DNA from: Rufibacter immobilis
Lineage (GTDB): Bacteria; Bacteroidota; Bacteroidia; Cytophagales; Hymenobacteraceae
DNA: 64,000 nt
Assembly: GCF_003721565.1 (NCBI RefSeq)
Contig: NZ_RJJE01000017.1
Location: 372,001 to 436,000, forward strand
Direction of reading: 5' to 3'
The notes under the pieces were generated by a model. It did not search any database, was not told the DNA's origin, and saw only the letters and a program-made list of their open reading frames with translations. Of the stretch, positions 1-8,565 are shown piece after piece. The first letter of the stretch is position 1, and every line of letters starts with the position of its first letter. Both the position numbers and the translations under genes were made by a program.

Positions 1-100
1 ACCTCTGGCAACGGAGGTGGGGCCGGTGCATTTAAGGGAACTTCGCTTCTGAGGCAAAAGCGATTGAAGAACCCACTGCCTGAGTCAACATAATGTAACA

Positions 101-142
101 TGCGTTTAGGGGCTGTTTTTGGAAAAAGAGCCCCTAAACGCA
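101..142. repeat. Dispersed palindromic element, copy 1
   Basis: Near-perfect inverted repeat. The left arm TGCGTTTAGGGGCTGTTTTT and the right arm are separated by GG, and the right arm has one or two changes. It is one of about 18 copies between 1 and 36,570, all built on the core GTTTAGGGGCTNTTTTT and its complement. It lies downstream of the minus-strand T9SS pair, beyond its terminator. It could act as an RNA hairpin; no transposase is linked to it. Confidence 0.9.
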
Positions 143-171
143 CTGTGGTAGCAGCAGAATACAGCCATAAG

Positions 172-208
172 AAAAGCCCCTCCGGAGATGTTCCAGAGGG
201 GCTTTTTT
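172..208. terminator. Intrinsic terminator after the PorP/SprF gene
   Basis: The arms AAAAGCCCCTC and GAGGGGCTTTT form an 11-bp stem. T runs follow on both strands, so it could work in both directions. It sits 26 bases past the stop codon of the minus-strand PorP/SprF-like gene. Confidence 0.8.
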
Positions 209-233
209 CATGTGGTGTGATAACGGCTTAGGA

Positions 234-1244
234 TTAGTGCATCCACCGGGGGCAGATCACTTTGCCTTTGTTGAAGAGCTTGAGCCCCAGCACCACCTCA
301 TGGGTACCGGTATTGGACACGTTCAGCTCTGAGGTGTTGTAGTCATAGGAGTAACTCACGTCCATGATGTGGCTGATGTTCACGCCGGCCATGGCCGCGA
401 AGGCATCCTGGTTCCGGTAGGAAACGCCTGCCCAAACCCGCTCGGCGTACAGTGCCCGCAGGTTGAAATCAACGGTAGTAGGGCTGGGAGTGCTCAGCTT
501 CACCAGCACCGAAGGAATAAGCGTGAGCTCTGGGGTGAGGCTATACTTATAACCGGCCGTGGCGATGAAGTGTTTCTGCAGCACTTCACTGGTCACGGAG
601 GTTTCGGCGGAGTTCAGGTCACGGCGGCTTTTCAGGAGCTGTTGCCCAGACAAGCCCACGAAGAAGTTCTGCGCATAGATCCAGGTGCCCACGCCCAGGT
701 CAAAGTAGTTCCGGTTCACGTAGTTGCCTGAAATAGCCGGGTCTGGAATGTCAGAAGAGTACGTGGCCTCACTGCTGTTGATGCTATTGCGCAAAATTCC
801 GGCACTGGCTCCCATGGAGATGGTGATGGTTCTGGTAATGGGCAGGTGGTAAGCGTAGGTCAAGTTCACGTTGGTGCGCCGCAACACCCCGGTCCGGTCA
901 CTGATGGCCTGGATGCCCACCCCGTGGTGCGGATACGCCCGCGCAAAGCGGTTCTGATTTACACTGCGGGTGCTGGTAATGCCTTTGCCCACGTTCCGGA
1001 TGCTGGCTACTTGTTTGTTGATGGGGGTGTGGGCGCTCACGGTGTAGGTTTTGGGCGCTCCCTCCAGCCCCACCCACTGCTGGCGGGTACCAATCTTCAC
1101 ATCGGTGTAATCTTCTATACCGGTAATAGCAGGGTTGAGCAGATAACTGTTGATCATATACTGGCTATACTGCGGCCGTTGCTGCGCCCATACCGGGGCA
1201 GAGAGAAGCAGCAAGGCCACAAAAGCACCTAAATATTTCGTCAT
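234..1244 (-). CDS. Type IX secretion system membrane protein, PorP/SprF family
   Basis: A 336-residue protein with a signal peptide (cleavage near AQQ, residues 20-22). The opening RPQYSQYMINSYLLNPAITG is the hallmark of the PorP/SprF family, followed by a beta-rich body expected to form an outer-membrane barrel. Family members help the T9SS export and anchor large adhesins that carry a type B C-terminal domain. The gene begins 5 bases after the stop of the adjacent adhesin gene on the same strand, which is the usual adhesin-SprF pairing. ATG at 1244 leaves an intact signal peptide. Family assignment is firm; the specific client is inferred from the pairing. Confidence 0.9.
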   Translation of the reverse strand: MTKYLGAFVALLLLSAPVWAQQRPQYSQYMINSYLLNPAITGIEDYTDVKIGTRQQWVGLEGAPKTYTVSAHTPINKQVASIRNVGKGITSTRSVNQNRFARAYPHHGVGIQAISDRTGVLRRTNVNLTYAYHLPITRTITISMGASAGILRNSINSSEATYSSDIPDPAISGNYVNRNYFDLGVGTWIYAQNFFVGLSGQQLLKSRRDLNSAETSVTSEVLQKHFIATAGYKYSLTPELTLIPSVLVKLSTPSPTTVDFNLRALYAERVWAGVSYRNQDAFAAMAGVNISHIMDVSYSYDYNTSELNVSNTGTHEVVLGLKLFNKGKVICPRWMH

Positions 1245-1249
1245 GGGGA

Positions 1250-3883
1250 TTATCTTATAAGGGTAACGCTACCCGTGAAAGGCTTTTCGTTTTTGTTTAA
1301 CCTAATAATGTAGTAGTAGGTAGCCAGCGGCAACGGGTTTCCGTTGTGGGTACCATCCCACGGTTGGGAATAGCCAGACGATTTATACACTGGGGCTCCG
1401 TAGCGGTTAAAGATCTCCACCGTGGCCTCTGGGTAGTTCTGTATGTTCGGGATTTCCCAAGTTTCATTGATGCCGTCCCGGTTAGGGCTGAATGTGTTAA
1501 ACACCGTAATCCTTGGAATAACCGTGATGGTAACCTCATCTATGGCTTCGCATTCTGCGCCATTGGAAACGGTTAGGGTATAAGTGACGGTAGTGGTGGC
1601 AGTGGTGTTACCGGCAGGCGTAGCCACCGGGTTGGCAATGTTAGGATTACTCAATCCGTCGGCCGGAGACCAGGTAAACGTGGCATTGGCTCCGCCGCCG
1701 CTACCTCTCAGGGTGACCGACTGCCCCTGGATAATGGTAGTGTCATTACCGGCATTGGCCGAGATAGGAGATACCGTTACTCGCACAGCGGTACGGCGGG
1801 TGCTTATGCATTCGTTCTCATTCTGTGCCTCCACGTAGAAAGTAGCGTCAGAAGTTAATGGAGGCGTGTTGAAAGGAGAGCCTGAGCCAATTGGATCGCC
1901 GCCGGTTGCCTCTGTGTACCAGACATAGGTAAGCGTGGCGGTACCACCGGTTACGGGCACCACTTCCAGCACCGCTGAACTGTTCTCACAGGTAGTCACG
2001 GCTGCGGCTTTCACAATTGGAACGGGCGGTAACTCGTCAATGGTAATCTCAATGGCTTCCGCCGATGGAACCGGTGCGCAATTGGTGTTTCTATACTTGG
2101 CCGTTCTGCGGTACCAGGTGGTTTGGGTAATAAATCTTGGCGTAAAGGAGGCCCCGTTGGTGTTATCTGAACCCTCCGCCGGAACCGCCGGAATAAAGCC
2201 TGCGGTGGCACTAGTGGTGCTGCTTTCCCATAGGTACTCAATGTCGCCGCTCAACAGGTTGCCCGTTAAGGTGGGTACTTCTCCCTTGCAGACCACTGGT
2301 TTATCTGCTTCTATTACATTGGTGCTTGGGTCAATGATGGGAAGTACCTCTACCGTCACAATATTACTGGAGTCTGGATTAGGACAGTTAGGGAAAATAA
2401 CCAACCTTCTAAAATAAGTGGTTTCAGTCAATACCGGAGGTGAGTACGTCTGCTGATCATTTCTACCTGCTTGGGTAGACGCTGCTGCGTAAATAGGACT
2501 GCTGTCTGTGCGGCTCACCCACAGGTAAGAAGGATTGCTGTTGCCCACCCTGGCATTGGAACCACTTAAGGAGGCCGGTTTAGTATCGGCGCAGATAGTC
2601 TGATCGGCGGCAATGGTGTTTTCCAGGTCCTCCTGAATGATATTGAGGGTGAACATGGCCCGCTCCAGGCTTTCGCAGCCATTTTCAAACGCGGCAATGT
2701 AATACACACTTCTGGAGGAAAGTGGGCCTACCGTATAGATGGGAGCCGGACCGCCGGTGTTCAGCGCGGTGCCCCCCGTGGGCGTTCTGTAGAAGTTGTA
2801 CAGCTTGGTAGAGCTGCTTGGGCTTGGCGAAATGGTATACGTAATGCCGGAGCATACAAACTCCTCGGCTTTGGGAAGCACAGGGGTAGGAGGTCTCGGG
2901 TTAAAATTGACCGTTATTACGCCAGGCTCCAACACAGACTCACATTCATTTCTGAAGGTGACCTTAATCTCATAGGAACCGCTTCTGGTAGGGAACGTGA
3001 TCTCAGGATCTTCGGCCTGTATGTCTGAAATGGTAACTCCCGGCGGAACTGTCCAGATGATGGAGGTAGGATCAATGGTGCCTAAGTTGGCGTCAAAGGT
3101 AGCTAAGCTGCTTCCTCTCACGGTGTAAGGAGGCGCGGTGAGATCTTCGCATTCTTCAATGTTGTTTGGCGTGACCTGAGGATACACAATGAGTACTTGT
3201 TCTTCGTGCACGTAACGGCCATCTTTCTGCGTGTCTGGATTCTCAGGGTCGGCGGGATCATCCGGTCCTTCTTCGCCGTTGGGGTTGCAAGGTCCCTGAA
3301 TTTTAAGTTTGACCGTGTACTGTCCCTTTTCATTGAACTGCAGAACAGGTTCAAACGAATTGGCATTGGTGCCGTCCAGAAACTTAAACAGGGGAGTCTT
3401 GCCGTCTTGCCGGGTCACTTCCCAGGTGTAGGTCAGGCCTGAGCCGCTACCTTCGGGCTTAGATTCGTTTTTGAGCTCCACTCTAACCGGTATACCGCAC
3501 GTGTCAGCGCTTTGGGGTTGGATTCTCTCCTTCTGGTCTGCCGTGAAACTGGCCTCTTGCTCACTCACGGTTACTGTTACGGCATCAGAGGTGTCAGTAG
3601 CGCAGGAAGTACTTTGAACAATCACCCGGTAACTACCCGAACTGGTGAGACTATAGGTTTTCTGGTTTGCCCCAAAAATGTCTTCCCCATCTTTTTGCCA
3701 CCGGTAGAATACATTGCCGGTAGCCCCAGTGGTAGCCGTGAGAGGAGTGCCGTAGCATAAAGTTCCAGACGGGGGCGGCGTAATGGCGGCATTGCAAGAT
3801 GCCTGCGTCTGCCCGTACAGGAAGAAGGAAGAGCTATAGAGATACAGCGCTAAGAGCAGCAGATAGCTTTTGAAGGAATGCAT
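1250..3883 (-). CDS. Large secreted Ig-like adhesin with gliding-motility (T9SS type B) C-terminal domain
   Basis: An 877-residue protein with an N-terminal signal peptide (hydrophobic stretch at residues 7-24). Repeated Ig/PKD-like and SprB-like modules follow, recognisable by recurring phrases such as VTVS and TYTLTVSNG, with many Cys residues in the extracellular part. The last 80 residues begin FNTFSPNRDGINETWEI and end in FTGSVTLIR, which is the gliding-motility-associated C-terminal domain exported by the T9SS. It is first in a two-gene operon with the PorP/SprF gene 5 bases downstream. Role: surface protein, perhaps for adhesion or gliding. No enzymatic domain was seen. Confidence 0.88.
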   Translation of the reverse strand: MHSFKSYLLLLALYLYSSSFFLYGQTQASCNAAITPPPSGTLCYGTPLTATTGATGNVFYRWQKDGEDIFGANQKTYSLTSSGSYRVIVQSTSCATDTSDAVTVTVSEQEASFTADQKERIQPQSADTCGIPVRVELKNESKPEGSGSGLTYTWEVTRQDGKTPLFKFLDGTNANSFEPVLQFNEKGQYTVKLKIQGPCNPNGEEGPDDPADPENPDTQKDGRYVHEEQVLIVYPQVTPNNIEECEDLTAPPYTVRGSSLATFDANLGTIDPTSIIWTVPPGVTISDIQAEDPEITFPTRSGSYEIKVTFRNECESVLEPGVITVNFNPRPPTPVLPKAEEFVCSGITYTISPSPSSSTKLYNFYRTPTGGTALNTGGPAPIYTVGPLSSRSVYYIAAFENGCESLERAMFTLNIIQEDLENTIAADQTICADTKPASLSGSNARVGNSNPSYLWVSRTDSSPIYAAASTQAGRNDQQTYSPPVLTETTYFRRLVIFPNCPNPDSSNIVTVEVLPIIDPSTNVIEADKPVVCKGEVPTLTGNLLSGDIEYLWESSTTSATAGFIPAVPAEGSDNTNGASFTPRFITQTTWYRRTAKYRNTNCAPVPSAEAIEITIDELPPVPIVKAAAVTTCENSSAVLEVVPVTGGTATLTYVWYTEATGGDPIGSGSPFNTPPLTSDATFYVEAQNENECISTRRTAVRVTVSPISANAGNDTTIIQGQSVTLRGSGGGANATFTWSPADGLSNPNIANPVATPAGNTTATTTVTYTLTVSNGAECEAIDEVTITVIPRITVFNTFSPNRDGINETWEIPNIQNYPEATVEIFNRYGAPVYKSSGYSQPWDGTHNGNPLPLATYYYIIRLNKNEKPFTGSVTLIR

Positions 3884-4514
3884 TTAGTTTTCTGGAAAAA
3901 GTAAACAATACCAAAAAGGTAAGCTTGCAGAAGAAACAGAATACCGCGTACAACTATACCGTTGGCCTATCCAGGAGCTGGGTACTTTCTAATATTGGTC
4001 CAGATGGAGGGGAGGAGTAGTATCAGTTATATCAAATTCTTAGTTTCTTCTTAAGTGTATGAACCTCTTGTTATTAATCGTAAAAACAGCGGTTTTAGTA
4101 TGCCAATGCCGCTAATAATTTCAGTAGAAAAAATTCATGGCTAATGACATGTTCAACAAGTAATTATGAATAAAAACTAAGTTGTTCTTAGCTAAAAATA
4201 CAGGATAAACTTTAGATGTACAATGGAAAGGCATAAAACCTGCACTGAGGCCTTCTCATACTCCCGTTTGTTAAAGAAAGCTAATAATATAGTTGAACAG
4301 GTAACAAAGAAACGTTTGGCCGCTGCACCACCTATATCTTAATCCTGCTAACAAAAGTTACAAACTGTTATAATCAAATAAAAGTTTAGGATACAGAAGG
4401 TGAAAGTGATAAATATATTCTTGGCTAAGTACAGAAGTAAGTGCTTCTGATTCAGTAACCTTTACTGGGGAGCGGAAAGAGCAGCAGATTTTCCTAAATA
4501 AGGGCATAATATAT
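3884..4514. other. AT-rich intergenic region, no gene seen
   Basis: About 630 bases upstream of the T9SS adhesin gene. It is clearly AT-richer than its surroundings and has stops in all frames. It probably holds the adhesin promoter: on the minus strand a loose TAnnTTTG-like box (TACCTTTT) lies about 35 bases before the start. I see no RNA gene in it. Confidence 0.5.
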
Positions 4515-4560
4515 TTCCTGTTTAGGGGCTGTTTTTAGAAAAACAGCCCCTAAACAGGAA
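4515..4560. repeat. Dispersed palindromic element, copy 2 (perfect stem)
   Basis: Perfect inverted repeat. The arm starts TTCCTGTTTAGGGGCTGTTTTT and its complement ends in CAGGAA. The extra arm bases TTCCT/AGGAA are specific to this copy but still complementary. It sits just before the terminator of the phosphoglucomutase gene. Confidence 0.95.
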
Positions 4561-4592
4561 AAGCTCCCTCGCTTATTTGCCAAGGAGCTTTT
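4559..4592. terminator. Intrinsic terminator downstream of phosphoglucomutase gene
   Basis: A stem of AAAAGCTCC with GGAGCTTTT and a 16-base loop. T tracts on both strands make it bidirectional. It lies 21 bases past the stop codon of the minus-strand phospho-sugar mutase gene. Confidence 0.7.
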
Positions 4593-4612
4593 CTGTTATA
4601 GGAAGGAATAGA

Positions 4613-6361
4613 TTACTTCAGTTTCAGGTCAGTGATGATGCGCTGGATTTTCTCATCCAGAGCTTTGCCAACCTGATCAAATTCCTGTGCAGAGGCCAGT
4701 GGCTCCCGTACGCTGAAGTAGAACTTGATCTTGGGCTCCGTTCCAGACGGACGCGCCGAAACTTTGGTGCCGTCCTCGGTGAGGAACTGGAGCACGTTGG
4801 AGCTTTCCAGACCGGTGGCACTTTCCTCATTGGTGCGCAGGTTTCTTCTGAACCCGGTTTTATAGTCAATGAGCTCCACCACCTCAGAACCGGCAATGGT
4901 TTTAGGTGGGTTCTCGCGCAGTTCCTGCATCATCTCCTGGATTTCCTGGGCCCCGCGGTGGCCTTTTTTGGTGAGCGAGATCAGGTCTTCTTTGTAGAAC
5001 CCAAACTCCTGGTACATCTGGATCATGAGTTCGTAAAGGCTCTTGCCCTGGTCTTTGGCCGCCGCTGTCATTTCCGCGATCATGGCGCAGGAGGAAACGG
5101 CGTCTTTGTCGCGCACGAAATCACCTACCAGAAAGCCGTAGCTTTCCTCGCCGCCGCAGATGTACTGCGCCTGGCCTTCTTTCTCGCGCATGATGGTGGC
5201 AATGTATTTGAAGCCGGTCAGGGTCTCGTAGCAGTCCACGCCAAAGCCTTCGGCCACGCGGTTGATGAGGTCGGTGGTCACAATGGTATTCACCACATAC
5301 TCTTTGCCGGTGAGTTTGCCCGCTTTCTTCCAGGCCTGTAAAATGTAGTAGGTAAGCAGGGCGGCGGTCTGGTTTCCGTTGAGGAGCACAAACTGACCGT
5401 TGAGGTCACGCACGGCAATGCCCACGCGGTCAGCGTCTGGGTCAGTGGCCAGCACTAACTCAGCGTTCAGTTCCTTGGCTTTCTCCATGGCTAGGTTCAT
5501 GGCGTCTTTCTCCTCGGGGTTAGGGTACACCACCGTAGGGAAGTTTCCGTCTGGCGTGGCCTGCGCCTCCAACACGTGCACATTGGTAAACCCGAAACGC
5601 TCCAGCGCGCGGGGCACCAGCGTAATGCCCGTTCCGTGAATAGGCGTAAAGACGATGCTCAAATCCTGCTGACGCTTGATCATTTCAGGGTCCACGGAGA
5701 GGGTGGCCACTTTGTCCAGGTAGGCTTGGTCTACCTCGTCCAGGATGTATTCTATGTTGGCCTCATTGCGCTCAAACTTCACCTGGTCAAGAGACTGGAT
5801 TTTGTTTACCTCGGCAATGATATTTTTGTCATGCGGGGCCGTTACCTGGCCACCGTCGTTCCAATAGGCTTTGTAGCCGTTGTATTCTTTGGGGTTGTGC
5901 GAAGCCGTGAGCACCACCCCGCTCTGGCAGCCCAGGTGACGGATGGCGAAAGACAATTCCGGCGTAGGCCGAAGCTCCTTAAAGAAATAAACTTTGATAC
6001 CGTTGGCGCTGAACACATCGGCTACCACTCCGGCAAAATAGGGGCTGTTGTTGCGGCTGTCATGGGCAATGGCCACACTTATTTGCTGCTCAGGGAAGGA
6101 CTTGAGCAGATAGTTGCTGAGGCCCTGGGTGGCCATGCCTACCGTGTAGCGGTTCATGCGGTTGCTGCCCACGCCCATAATGCCGCGGAGGCCGCCGGTG
6201 CCAAACTCCAGGTCTTTGTAGAAAGAATCGGTGAGGGTGTCGGTGTCTTGGCTGTCCAGGAGGCGTTGCAACTCCGTTTTAGTGTCTTGGTCATAGGCAC
6301 CTTCCAACCAACTGTTGACCTTGGTTAACACAGCTGGCTCCAGCGATAGATTATTTTCCAT
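4613..6361 (-). CDS. Phospho-sugar mutase (phosphoglucomutase/phosphomannomutase)
   Basis: A 582-residue enzyme of the alpha-D-phosphohexomutase superfamily. It moves phosphate between C1 and C6 of hexoses, linking glycolysis with cell-wall and polysaccharide precursors. Visible motifs are the phosphoserine loop TASHNP (152-157, Ser154), the Mg-binding loop DPDADR (307-312), the sugar-binding loop GGEESYG (403-409) and the C-terminal phosphate-binding RPSGTEPKIKFY. Length and order match the long PGM/PMM form of Bacteroidota. A degenerate palindromic element lies just upstream of the start. Whether glucose or mannose phosphate is preferred cannot be told from sequence. Confidence 0.93.
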   Translation of the reverse strand: MENNLSLEPAVLTKVNSWLEGAYDQDTKTELQRLLDSQDTDTLTDSFYKDLEFGTGGLRGIMGVGSNRMNRYTVGMATQGLSNYLLKSFPEQQISVAIAHDSRNNSPYFAGVVADVFSANGIKVYFFKELRPTPELSFAIRHLGCQSGVVLTASHNPKEYNGYKAYWNDGGQVTAPHDKNIIAEVNKIQSLDQVKFERNEANIEYILDEVDQAYLDKVATLSVDPEMIKRQQDLSIVFTPIHGTGITLVPRALERFGFTNVHVLEAQATPDGNFPTVVYPNPEEKDAMNLAMEKAKELNAELVLATDPDADRVGIAVRDLNGQFVLLNGNQTAALLTYYILQAWKKAGKLTGKEYVVNTIVTTDLINRVAEGFGVDCYETLTGFKYIATIMREKEGQAQYICGGEESYGFLVGDFVRDKDAVSSCAMIAEMTAAAKDQGKSLYELMIQMYQEFGFYKEDLISLTKKGHRGAQEIQEMMQELRENPPKTIAGSEVVELIDYKTGFRRNLRTNEESATGLESSNVLQFLTEDGTKVSARPSGTEPKIKFYFSVREPLASAQEFDQVGKALDEKIQRIITDLKLK

Positions 6362-6381
6362 AGTTATGTAGAAAAAGAGAA

Positions 6382-6422
6382 TGCGTTTAGCGCACGTTTT
6401 TACGAAAACAGGCTCTAAACGT
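6382..6422. repeat. Dispersed palindromic element, degenerate copy 3
   Basis: It keeps GCGTTTAG at the left and CTCTAAACGTA at the right around a T-rich/A-rich centre, with several mismatches in the stem. It lies about 20 bases upstream of the phospho-sugar mutase start, an unusual 5' position for this family. Confidence 0.6.
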
Positions 6423-6578
6423 AAGTATTATTCAAGAAAAAAATTGCTTTCTTTTTATGTTCTGCCGCCAATTCAGTTTCTGCGGTTGTTTTTTCTCCAC
6501 CGCTATCAGAGCAACTTCTTCCCTTTTGGTAGTAATATGTCTTTAGAAGTCAAGTAATTACAGGTAAAGCAGGAAAGC

Positions 6579-6622
6579 AGCCGTTTTAGGCACGTTTATC
6601 AGAAAACACGCCTAAAACGGCT
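6579..6622. repeat. Dispersed palindromic element, variant copy 4
   Basis: The arms AGCCGTTTTAGGC and GCCTAAAACGGCT pair perfectly; the centre has drifted from the family core. It lies 7 bases past the stop codon of the dioxygenase gene, where a terminator would be expected. Confidence 0.75.
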
Positions 6623-6629
6623 CAGAAAA

Positions 6630-7730
6630 TTATAGGTTGCCTCTCAGGGCCTGCTCGCGCTCAATTGATTCAAACAGCGCTTTGAAATTCCCTTTCCCGA
6701 AGGACTTGGCGCCTTTGCGCTGGATGATCTCATAGAACACGGTGGGCCGGTCTTCCACAGGCTTGGTGAAGATCTGGAGCAGGTAGCCCTCGTTGTCTCG
6801 GTCTACCAGAATGTTCAGGTCTTGCAGCGGTTTCAGGTCTTCTTCAATGCTGCCCACGCGGTCCAGCAGATCTTCATAGTAGGAGCTGGGCACACTCAGG
6901 AACTCCACCCCGCGCCGGCGCAACTCGCCTACGGTATGCACAATGTCATCTGTGGCAATGGCGATGTGCTGTACCCCGGGGCTGTGGTAATAGTCCAGGT
7001 ACTCTTCAATCTGGGATTTCTTCTTGCCCTCGGCCGGCTCGTTGATGGGGAACTTCACGTACCCGTTGCCATTGCTCATCACCTTGCTCATGAGCGCCGA
7101 ATACTCCGTGGAAATGTCCTCATCGTCAAAGGTGAGCAGCAATTGGAAGCCCATTACCTTGGCGTAGAAGTCTACCCAGGTGTTCATCTCGCCCCAGCCT
7201 ACGTTGCCCACGCAGTGGTCTACGTGTTTGAGGCCCACCGGCGTTACCGGCACCGGGCTCTTGCGGGCCACGTAACCGGGCATGAAGGCGCCGGTGTAGT
7301 TTTTGCGCTCCACAAACGTATGGATGGTCTCGCCGTAGGTGTAAATGGAGGCTATCTTCACCTCCCCGAACTCATCTGTGAGCGTCTGCGGCTCGGCCGC
7401 CGGTCTGGCTCCTCTTTTCACCGTTTCCTCATAGGATTTATAGGCGTCATCCACCCACAGGGCCATTACTTTTACCCCGTCGCCGTGCAGGCGCACGTGC
7501 TCAGAGATAGGCGAATCTGGCAGCAGAGAGGTAGTGAGTACCAACCTTATTTTGCCTTGCTGCAACACGTAAGAGGCCCGGTCACGCACGCCTGTCTCAG
7601 GTCCGGCATAGGCTACCAGTTCATACCCGAAGGCGCTTTGGTAGTAATAGGCGCTCTGCTTGGCGTTGCCTACATAGAACTCAATGAAATCTGTACCGTT
7701 GAGCGGGAGAAAATCGGTTGCTTCTGCCAT
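6630..7730 (-). CDS. hpd: 4-hydroxyphenylpyruvate dioxygenase
   Basis: A 366-residue enzyme. It converts 4-hydroxyphenylpyruvate plus O2 to homogentisate in tyrosine breakdown, using non-haem Fe(II). It has two vicinal-oxygen-chelate halves. The C-terminal half carries the 2-His-1-Glu iron site: His172 in KHVDHCVGN, His255 in PGVQHIAIAT and Glu334 in FYEIIQRKG. The C-terminal stretch GNFKALFESIEREQALRG is the conserved gate helix of bacterial HPPDs. No homogentisate dioxygenase gene is next to it; the gene stands alone between palindromic copy 4 and a divergent small gene. Confidence 0.97.
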   Translation of the reverse strand: MAEATDFLPLNGTDFIEFYVGNAKQSAYYYQSAFGYELVAYAGPETGVRDRASYVLQQGKIRLVLTTSLLPDSPISEHVRLHGDGVKVMALWVDDAYKSYEETVKRGARPAAEPQTLTDEFGEVKIASIYTYGETIHTFVERKNYTGAFMPGYVARKSPVPVTPVGLKHVDHCVGNVGWGEMNTWVDFYAKVMGFQLLLTFDDEDISTEYSALMSKVMSNGNGYVKFPINEPAEGKKKSQIEEYLDYYHSPGVQHIAIATDDIVHTVGELRRRGVEFLSVPSSYYEDLLDRVGSIEEDLKPLQDLNILVDRDNEGYLLQIFTKPVEDRPTVFYEIIQRKGAKSFGKGNFKALFESIEREQALRGNL

Positions 7731-7885
7731 AGATGATCAGATAAGGATTAGGTTAGGGGATTCATCAACTACTGGTAAAAATAAGAGAATTGCGCAGGAA
7801 AGAAAACAGAATTTGACGCACTGATTTTAGCCATCTTCTTGGAATTAGCCGCAGATGTTATAAAATTTGTAAAAAATAAGAACGA

Positions 7886-8284
7886 ATGAACATCCAGGAA
7901 CTGAATACCGCGCTGGTGACCCTTATCCAGAAAAAGCAGGAATTAAGTAAACTCTCCTATAACGATGACCGCTACGATGACGTGGAGGAAGAGCTGCATG
8001 ATTTAGAAGACGAGTTCAACGACAACTACGGGGAGTACCTGGAGGATGTCTTAGGCGATGTGCACCAGAAGATCTGCCCCGATACCGATGTTCTCCTGCC
8101 CACCGCTTACCTGCCGGAAACCCTCAACGCAGAAGGCCAGGCCGACCTGAGCGGCAAGCAAGGCGTTTGGGTGGAAGCCGATGCTTACCCTAACAAAGAA
8201 GCCCGCCTGGTGCTGGTGCCCAACCCCACCCGCCTCATCCTGAGCGTAGGCAAAACCGTGCGCGAAGAGGTGTGGAACGCCTAA
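7886..8284 (+). CDS. Small acidic conserved hypothetical protein
   Basis: A 132-residue, strongly acidic protein. Residues 1-55 look like a helical coiled-coil segment rich in Asp/Glu (YDDVEEELHDLEDEFNDNYG). The C-terminal half is predicted beta (KEARLVLVPNPTRLILSVG). There is no signal peptide, membrane segment or catalytic motif. I do not recognise a characterised family. ATG at 7886 follows an AT-rich leader. It is monocistronic, followed by two overlapping hairpins and a strong terminator. Confidence 0.75.
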   Translation: MNIQELNTALVTLIQKKQELSKLSYNDDRYDDVEEELHDLEDEFNDNYGEYLEDVLGDVHQKICPDTDVLLPTAYLPETLNAEGQADLSGKQGVWVEADAYPNKEARLVLVPNPTRLILSVGKTVREEVWNA

Positions 8285-8328
8285 ACGCCAAACCTAGGTT
8301 AAGAAACAGGTAACAAACAGTAATCACT

Positions 8329-8372
8329 AAAACGGCTCTAAGCATAGGTACTGCCTACGCTTGGAGCCGTTT
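8329..8372 (+). other. Hairpin overlapping palindromic copy 5
   Basis: AAACGGCTC and GAGCCGTTT, with additional inner pairing (TAGG/CCTA), form a hairpin with a five-base loop. Its 3' arm is also the outer 5' arm of the next palindromic element, so only one of the two hairpins can form at a time. Confidence 0.6.
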
Positions 8373-8420
8373 CCGTTTAGGGGCTGTTTTTGGAAAAATA
8401 GCCCCTAAACGGAAACGGCT
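8365..8420. repeat. Dispersed palindromic element, copy 5 (56 bp)
   Basis: A long inverted repeat. AGCCGTTTCC precedes the core and its exact complement GGAAACGGCT follows it; there is one mismatch in the core stem. It lies between two convergent genes (small acidic protein and trpS). Confidence 0.95.
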
Positions 8421-8484
8421 TTAGCTCAAGTGAGTGGCAAGAATCACTTTCGTCCAAATTCTCATGAAAATGGCACGGGCATAA

Positions 8485-8526
8485 AAAGAGAAAGCCGAAG
8501 CAAACTGCCTCGGCTTTCTCTTTTTT
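8485..8526. terminator. Strong bidirectional terminator
   Basis: The arms AAAGAGAAAGCCGA and TCGGCTTTCTCTTT are followed by further T residues. It lies between the convergent small acidic protein gene and trpS and should end transcripts from both sides. Confidence 0.85.
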
Positions 8527-8565
8527 ATCTATCTTGATACGTGCTACACGCTACTTGATACGCTT

